This document shows positions 60,130 through 64,000 of a DNA stretch of 64,000 nt, in pieces (positions within the stretch are counted from its first letter, which is position 1; each line of letters opens with the position of its first letter). The notes under the pieces were generated by a model. The model searched no databases. It was not told the DNA's origin and was given only the letters and a program-made list of their open reading frames with translations. The translations under genes and the position numbers were made by a program. The stretch comes from QHXM01 sp963697975 (lineage in GTDB: Bacteria > Acidobacteriota > Blastocatellia > Pyrinomonadales > Pyrinomonadaceae): contig OY969111.1 of assembly GCA_963697975.1 (NCBI GenBank), positions 1,612,001 to 1,676,000 on the forward strand, written 5' to 3'.

Positions 60130-61926
60130 TCAGCTTCGACCGGCGCGAGTCTTGAAAGGCCATTCGGCGGCGAGTGGCGATTCAAGGTTGACCTTGATAT
60201 TGAGATAATCGCGCAGCACGCCTTTAAGATTCCCGACCTGTTCCTCTTCGTTGCGGCGAAAGAACTCGCTGCGGAAACCGTCATCGGGCGTAATCACGAA
60301 GAAGAGGCGCGGGATGACGCGCGTCGTGCCCACACTTCCCTCTTTCGGATTCTTGACGCCCGCGTTGAGGTAATCCCCCTCGTCAAAATTACGGACGTGA
60401 CACTGGATACAGGTCATGCCGCGCTCTTCAAAGAGGCGACGGCGCGGGTCGCTTAAAGGAGTTTCCGCCACCATCTGTTTCTGCTTGAACTCGCGCGAGA
60501 ACATTGACGAATCAATCATCGCGGGTTTGACCATCGCGGCGTCGTGGTCGTCTGGTATCGCAGAAAAATTTCCGACATCAACCAGCTTGTCAAAGCCAGC
60601 GACGAACGCGGGGCTTGCGGGATCGAACGCGGGCGCAGGCACACGCCTGAAAGCCGTGCCGTCGGGTGTTAACTTAACGCTCGTCGCAAAACCATCAATC
60701 GGGAGGTTGCTAAAGGCCAGCACCTTTTTGCCGTCTCGCTCGACGGGCACGATTTTCATCACGCCCAAAGCCCAACCGTCGCCGCGCAGGTAGCGTCCCT
60801 TCTCGTCCAATTGGTCGTCGCCGCCGAGCCGCGCATTGTGCGGGAGCGCAGCAAAGTTCGCCTGCATGTTCGGGTCGCTTTTGTCGCTGTAGTTAACGAC
60901 CGATGAGATGAAGTCTGCGAGGACTTCGCCGTAGCTCTTCTTGTCGCGTGCGATGAAGGGCTTGAGATCAGCGCCGTCGAAGAATGCGCTGTGCAGCATG
61001 GTCGCAAACGTCTTGTTGTTCTTCTGCCGCGCGTCGTCGTCTTTGTCCAGTTCCGGGTCTTTCAATCGGGTGATACGCATGCGCGGCATCAGGAAGACAG
61101 GCTCAGCCGCGACCACGTTTTTGTAGACGAGGCGGAGTTCAAAGATTCTCTTGTTGACGCGCGGGCGCACCATGACGAGCCGCCAGTTCTCGGCGTTGAA
61201 CTGCGGGTTATATTTCGGGCTGTCGGGATTGATCTCGTCGTTGCGATGCAGAGCCGCGAGATTTTTCAAAGCGTCGTGGAAGAGAAGAGCGCCTGTGGTC
61301 GGCTGAATCGCGTTATCCGGCTTGACCTGCTTGCTCGCCTCGATCGCGGCGATGCGGTCGAACATACTGATAATCGGCCAGCGCGCGTTTGAGGCTGCAA
61401 GCCTCTCCGGGTCTGTAATCGAGATGAGCGTTTCGACGGCCAATGGCGCAGGCGGCACGAGGGTAAGCGGCACAGGGTTCGGCTCAATCTGAATGCTGAA
61501 CGTTTTGATGGAGGTTCGCGGGCTTCCCCCGGTGCGCGGGTACTCCGTGAGGCGAACGGCGAACTGCCCCACGCGGCCATCCGTCTTGCGCGGCGTCCAG
61601 TCAACGGTCAGGGTCTTCTCATTGTATTTAGCGCTTGCAGGCTTCTGCGTCATCTCAACGCGAATGTCGTCCGTCTCTTCGTCAATCACGGAGAGGCCGA
61701 AAGTAATGCGCTGGCCGACGCCGACGCGCTTGATACGAACGGCGTCCATTTCGGGCGGATGATTCTCGGCAACTGTTGTCTCGCTCGGCGCGAGATTTCG
61801 TGCTGGCACAAAGCCAACGGCATCCGCCTTGAAACGCGAAATGAACATGGCACTCGCCAGCGCACAAAAGAGCAGCAGGCAAAAGACTTTGAGCGAGCGC
61901 TCGCTGGGGGCACGACGAACTTTCAT
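60130..61926 (-). CDS. Exported protein with a single CxxCH heme motif
   Basis: An N-terminal anchor (SLKVFCLLLFCALASAMFIS) is followed by a cadherin-like beta domain (about residues 55-150). A large region of unknown fold follows. Near residue 505 there is the motif MTCIQCHVRNFDEGDYLN, a CxxCH site for a c-type heme. Asp/Glu/Arg-rich parts follow to the C-terminus. It is probably periplasmic and lies next to the membrane ferredoxin gene on the same strand, so an electron-transfer partnership is likely but unproven. Confidence 0.75.
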   Translation of the reverse strand: MKVRRAPSERSLKVFCLLLFCALASAMFISRFKADAVGFVPARNLAPSETTVAENHPPEMDAVRIKRVGVGQRITFGLSVIDEETDDIRVEMTQKPASAKYNEKTLTVDWTPRKTDGRVGQFAVRLTEYPRTGGSPRTSIKTFSIQIEPNPVPLTLVPPAPLAVETLISITDPERLAASNARWPIISMFDRIAAIEASKQVKPDNAIQPTTGALLFHDALKNLAALHRNDEINPDSPKYNPQFNAENWRLVMVRPRVNKRIFELRLVYKNVVAAEPVFLMPRMRITRLKDPELDKDDDARQKNNKTFATMLHSAFFDGADLKPFIARDKKSYGEVLADFISSVVNYSDKSDPNMQANFAALPHNARLGGDDQLDEKGRYLRGDGWALGVMKIVPVERDGKKVLAFSNLPIDGFATSVKLTPDGTAFRRVPAPAFDPASPAFVAGFDKLVDVGNFSAIPDDHDAAMVKPAMIDSSMFSREFKQKQMVAETPLSDPRRRLFEERGMTCIQCHVRNFDEGDYLNAGVKNPKEGSVGTTRVIPRLFFVITPDDGFRSEFFRRNEEEQVGNLKGVLRDYLNIKVNLESPLAAEWPFKTRAGRS

Positions 61927-62126
61927 GATCTCTCCAATGACAATTTATTCTTTACAAGCGGAGCGTTTTCTTAGCTCATTCGCGCTGAACTTTTGAACGC
62001 GCCGGAAGCCGATTTTTGCCGAGGTCGACACCGACGGGAGACGGAAGGCTTTCGGACAACAGTCACGTATCTTCGATGCTGCGCCGCGCGGTTGTCAAGC
62101 ACCGCTGTTTCAACGAGACCATTTTA

Positions 62127-62155
62127 TTGATGATTGAATGTGGAGACAGTAGAAT
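62127..62155 (+). promoter_or_regulatory. Sigma-70-type promoter before the DUF4258 gene
   Basis: TTGATG (62127-62132) and TAGAAT (62150-62155) are separated by exactly 17 nt. The ATG of the gene at 62168 lies 12 nt after the -10 box, so the transcript would be leaderless or nearly so. Confidence 0.55.
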
Positions 62156-62167
62156 CTTGGTTCAAGC

Positions 62168-62437
62168 ATGAAAATAATCTATCCCCCGTATGTTTTGAAG
62201 CGTATGATTGAGCGCGGCATTACTGTTGCCGCCGTGCGCGACGTATTGGAGAATGGGGAGTTGATTGAAGAGTACAAGGCTGATTCGCCGCCGCGTTATC
62301 TCATGCTAGGATGGAGCGGGAAAAGACCGATTCATGTTGTCGGGGAAGATGACCCCGTTGAGGGTGAAACTATTGTTGTGACAGCTTACGAGCCGGATAG
62401 TAAACGCTGGAAAGCGGGCTATTGTGAGCGTAGGTGA
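62168..62437 (+). CDS. DUF4258 (MqsR/RelE-like) toxin
   Basis: The 89-residue product matches DUF4258: IIYPPYVLKRMIERGITVAAVRDVLENGELIEEYKADSPPRYLMLGWSGKRPIHVVG and IVVTAYEPDSKRW. DUF4258 proteins pair with YgiT-type zinc-finger antitoxins, as here. There is no ribosome site, in line with a leaderless transcript from the promoter just upstream. Confidence 0.8.
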   Translation: MKIIYPPYVLKRMIERGITVAAVRDVLENGELIEEYKADSPPRYLMLGWSGKRPIHVVGEDDPVEGETIVVTAYEPDSKRWKAGYCERR

Positions 62438-62441
62438 CGAA

Positions 62442-62690
62442 ATGAAATGCCTGGTCTGCAAACATAATCGCTTTAAGAAAGGCACGACGATACTGCCTAT
62501 TGAACGCGGCAATGCTATCTTGCTCATCACCGACATCCCTGCGCGGGTGTGCGAAAATTGCGGCGAAACGTATCTTGATGAAGAGGTCGCTCAGGACGTT
62601 CAAGACCTGGCAAACGAGACTTTGAGCGGTGAAGTCAGTTACGCCAAAGCGCGCGGCGAGCGTGAAATTTTGGTCACAGCATTTAGCTAA
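62442..62690 (+). CDS. MqsA/YgiT-type antitoxin
   Basis: ATG 62442 has AGGTGA upstream and starts 5 nt after the toxin stop. The zinc-finger pattern is MKCLVCKHNRFKKGTTILPIER and RVCENCGETYLDEEVA. This is the YgiT-type N-terminus of MqsA; the C-terminal HTH seen in full MqsA is absent. A further helical part ends with SGEVSYAKARGEREILVTAF. Confidence 0.8.
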   Translation: MKCLVCKHNRFKKGTTILPIERGNAILLITDIPARVCENCGETYLDEEVAQDVQDLANETLSGEVSYAKARGEREILVTAFS

Positions 62691-62710
62691 TTAGCCGCCG
62701 CTCCGTATGG

Positions 62711-63436
62711 CTATGCCTGTGCCGACTTTAATCCTGCAATTAACTTTCCGATATTTTGAAAGTGTTCCTTAGTAGCGCCATGAGATACTGGATGTTTGGA
62801 AGATATAAAGATAGTGGAGTTGCTCACCCTATAACTCACGCCTTCTGCGGAGCTTTCCCAAGAATCTATGCCAGCAATACTTTTCCAATAATTATCGTAT
62901 CCTGACCCATAGAGTACAACCACTTTAGGCTCATACTGAGTAATCCTATCCCGCAGATGAGCTATACGTGAGCCAACAATATACTCTCGATATTTTTTGC
63001 GGCTTTTTAGAAAAGGCAATGAGGAAATTTCCCCGTACAACCATGAAGTTATATTAGGTGCTGGTAACGGTAGCAATTCCAACAGGCAAGTATCACCAGC
63101 TTCCGTTCCGAAATCATTCTTTTGATATTGCCTCATCGTTTCAGCATCAACAGGCTGCCCTTCTGCGGTCAAGACAATGCGGATAAGGTGCTTCCATGTT
63201 GGCTGTAACTTAGGACGATCACCATACCAGCGGGTGACATCCATTTCGCTGGCATATTTGGCTACATCTAATAATTCTTTTCGCCCGTATGCGTCCCATA
63301 TATCAACCTGTTTAGCGATTGCCTCAAGTGCATTTCCTCCGCCTTCTTCCATACCAATAAACCAATACCGTGCTTCGTACTGACCAAAGCCATAGAAGCC
63401 ATTAATGAACACTTCAAGAAGTTGGTCATCAAGCAT
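62711..63436 (-). CDS. UDG-superfamily-like protein
   Basis: The fold signature is weak but readable: YWFIGMEEGGGNALEAIAK near the N-terminus (in the position of the UDG GxDPxxx motif), and VVVLYGSGYDNYWKSIAG plus FISSKHPVSHGATKEHFQNIGKL near the C-terminus (in the position of HPSP). Catalytic residues of ordinary UDG are not obvious. The gene is more AT-rich than its surroundings and is flanked by a toxin-antitoxin pair, so it may be an acquired gene. A DNA repair or defence role is possible. Confidence 0.6.
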   Translation of the reverse strand: MLDDQLLEVFINGFYGFGQYEARYWFIGMEEGGGNALEAIAKQVDIWDAYGRKELLDVAKYASEMDVTRWYGDRPKLQPTWKHLIRIVLTAEGQPVDAETMRQYQKNDFGTEAGDTCLLELLPLPAPNITSWLYGEISSLPFLKSRKKYREYIVGSRIAHLRDRITQYEPKVVVLYGSGYDNYWKSIAGIDSWESSAEGVSYRVSNSTIFISSKHPVSHGATKEHFQNIGKLIAGLKSAQA

Positions 63437-63469
63437 TTGTTAGACAGCGAATAAGTCTCACAGCTTTCT

Positions 63470-64000
63470 TCAGCTACGTCGCTCTAGATTGTAATCACGC
63501 AAACGGCGGTAGAGCGTGGAGGGTGAGATGCCTAAGATTTCGGCGGCTTTGCCGCGATGCCAGCCTGTTTGTTCGAGCGCGGAGAGGATTTGCTGGCGTT
63601 CGACATCGCGGAGCGAAGCGGAGGATGAAGGCGCGGGCGCTGCGGCGTAACCATCCTGCGTGGATGATTCCCCGTTAGCGAGCGGGGTTGATGAAAATGA
63701 CGCTGTTGTGGGACGCGCGACTTCCGGCGGCAGTTCGTTGACCGTGATGCGATTGTCGTTGGCTAAGATGACGGCTCGCTCAAGACAGTTTTTGAGTTGC
63801 CGAACGTTGCCCGGCCAACTGTAGGCGCGCAACGCCGCGAGAGCTTCGGGTGTGAGTTCGGGCGGATGCGCGCCGCCGATCTGTTTCAAGAGGTGCTGCG
63901 CCAGAGGCTCTACGTCATCGGGGCGCTCGCGCAAAGGGGTGAGCGCAATCTGGAATCCGTTGATGCGATAAAGGAGGTCTGCGCGGAAAGTACCGTCCGC
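63470..64000 (-). CDS. Sigma-54-dependent Fis-family activator (5' end missing)
   Basis: The frame is open to the window edge. Reading from base 64000 it gives ADGTFRADLLYRINGFQIALTPLRERPDD, the end of the NtrC-type AAA+ domain. SWPGNVRQLKNCLERAVIL is the late AAA+ helix (WPGNVRELxN). The C-terminal Fis HTH is LRDVERQQILSALEQTGWHRGKAAEILGISPSTLYRRLRDYNL. The receiver or sensor domain lies outside the window. Confidence 0.93.
   Translation of the reverse strand, partial: ADGTFRADLLYRINGFQIALTPLRERPDDVEPLAQHLLKQIGGAHPPELTPEALAALRAYSWPGNVRQLKNCLERAVILANDNRITVNELPPEVARPTTASFSSTPLANGESSTQDGYAAAPAPSSSASLRDVERQQILSALEQTGWHRGKAAEILGISPSTLYRRLRDYNLERRS

Noticed and set aside
1..64000. tRNA or rRNA genes
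   Set aside because: No intergenic region showed a cloverleaf with a T-loop-like GTTCRA word or rRNA-like sequence; this was by eye only.

Overview
The window is chromosomal DNA from a moderately GC-rich bacterium, most likely an Acidobacteriota member and probably class Blastocatellia. This placement is inferred from gene content: an acidobacterial-type VWFA protein, Calx-beta/DUF4214 and subtilisin-like secreted proteins with a C-terminal repeat typical of that group, WG-repeat and PIG-L proteins, and many signal-peptide proteins of unknown function. No rRNA, tRNA or CRISPR array is seen. The first gene is cut at its 5' end and the last gene (minus strand) is also cut at its 5' end.

Layout. 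1-18 kb: secreted and surface proteins (Calx-beta protein, ToxR-like regulator, S8 peptidase, tail-fibre-like protein, MntP manganese exporter, amidase, thioredoxin-like protein, lectin-like protein, VWFA protein), ending with a DUF1843 peptide plus radical SAM/SPASM enzyme that looks like a small peptide-modification pair. 18-22.4 kb (minus strand): AlbA_2/HATPase regulator, ABC-type permease, and a two-domain protein with a deoxyribosyltransferase/TIR-like C-terminus. 22.5-31.2 kb: folK-panB-panC, then a three-subunit molybdenum hydroxylase whose FAD subunit carries the extra four-cysteine loop of 4-hydroxybenzoyl-CoA reductase, and a MobA/MocA-like nucleotidyltransferase. A BrnT-type toxin pair and a DUF4145 gene lie inside this operon. 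31-37 kb: thioredoxin-like protein without cysteines, Maf, DUF721, gatC-gatA, GNAT and a frameshifted gene. 37.6-41.6 kb: a ferric-type ABC importer with a double-length permease. 42-50 kb: PIG-L deacetylase, WG-repeat protein, M14 carboxypeptidase. 50-56 kb: kynureninase-like enzyme, tryptophan 2,3-dioxygenase, a RelBE-type pair, M15 endopeptidase, benzoate-CoA ligase family enzyme and a 4HBT thioesterase. Together these suggest tryptophan breakdown towards anthranilate and aryl-CoA chemistry. 56-64 kb: XRE and Fis-type regulators, a membrane ferredoxin fused to a cyclic-nucleotide-binding domain next to a CxxCH protein, a DUF4258/MqsA-type pair, a UDG-like protein and a sigma-54 activator.

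Two patterns stand out. First, about fifteen gene junctions hold a long hairpin with two arms that are each a tandem array of short units. The units are 7 nt in nearly all families, although the families share no primary sequence. Stop and start codons of neighbouring genes often lie inside the arms, so protein ends are repeat-encoded. Second, two toxin-antitoxin modules (BrnT-type after the molybdenum hydroxylase large subunit, RelBE after tryptophan dioxygenase) are each followed by a second, diverged, in-frame copy of the 3' end of the gene they follow. This looks like insertion or allele replacement at gene tails.
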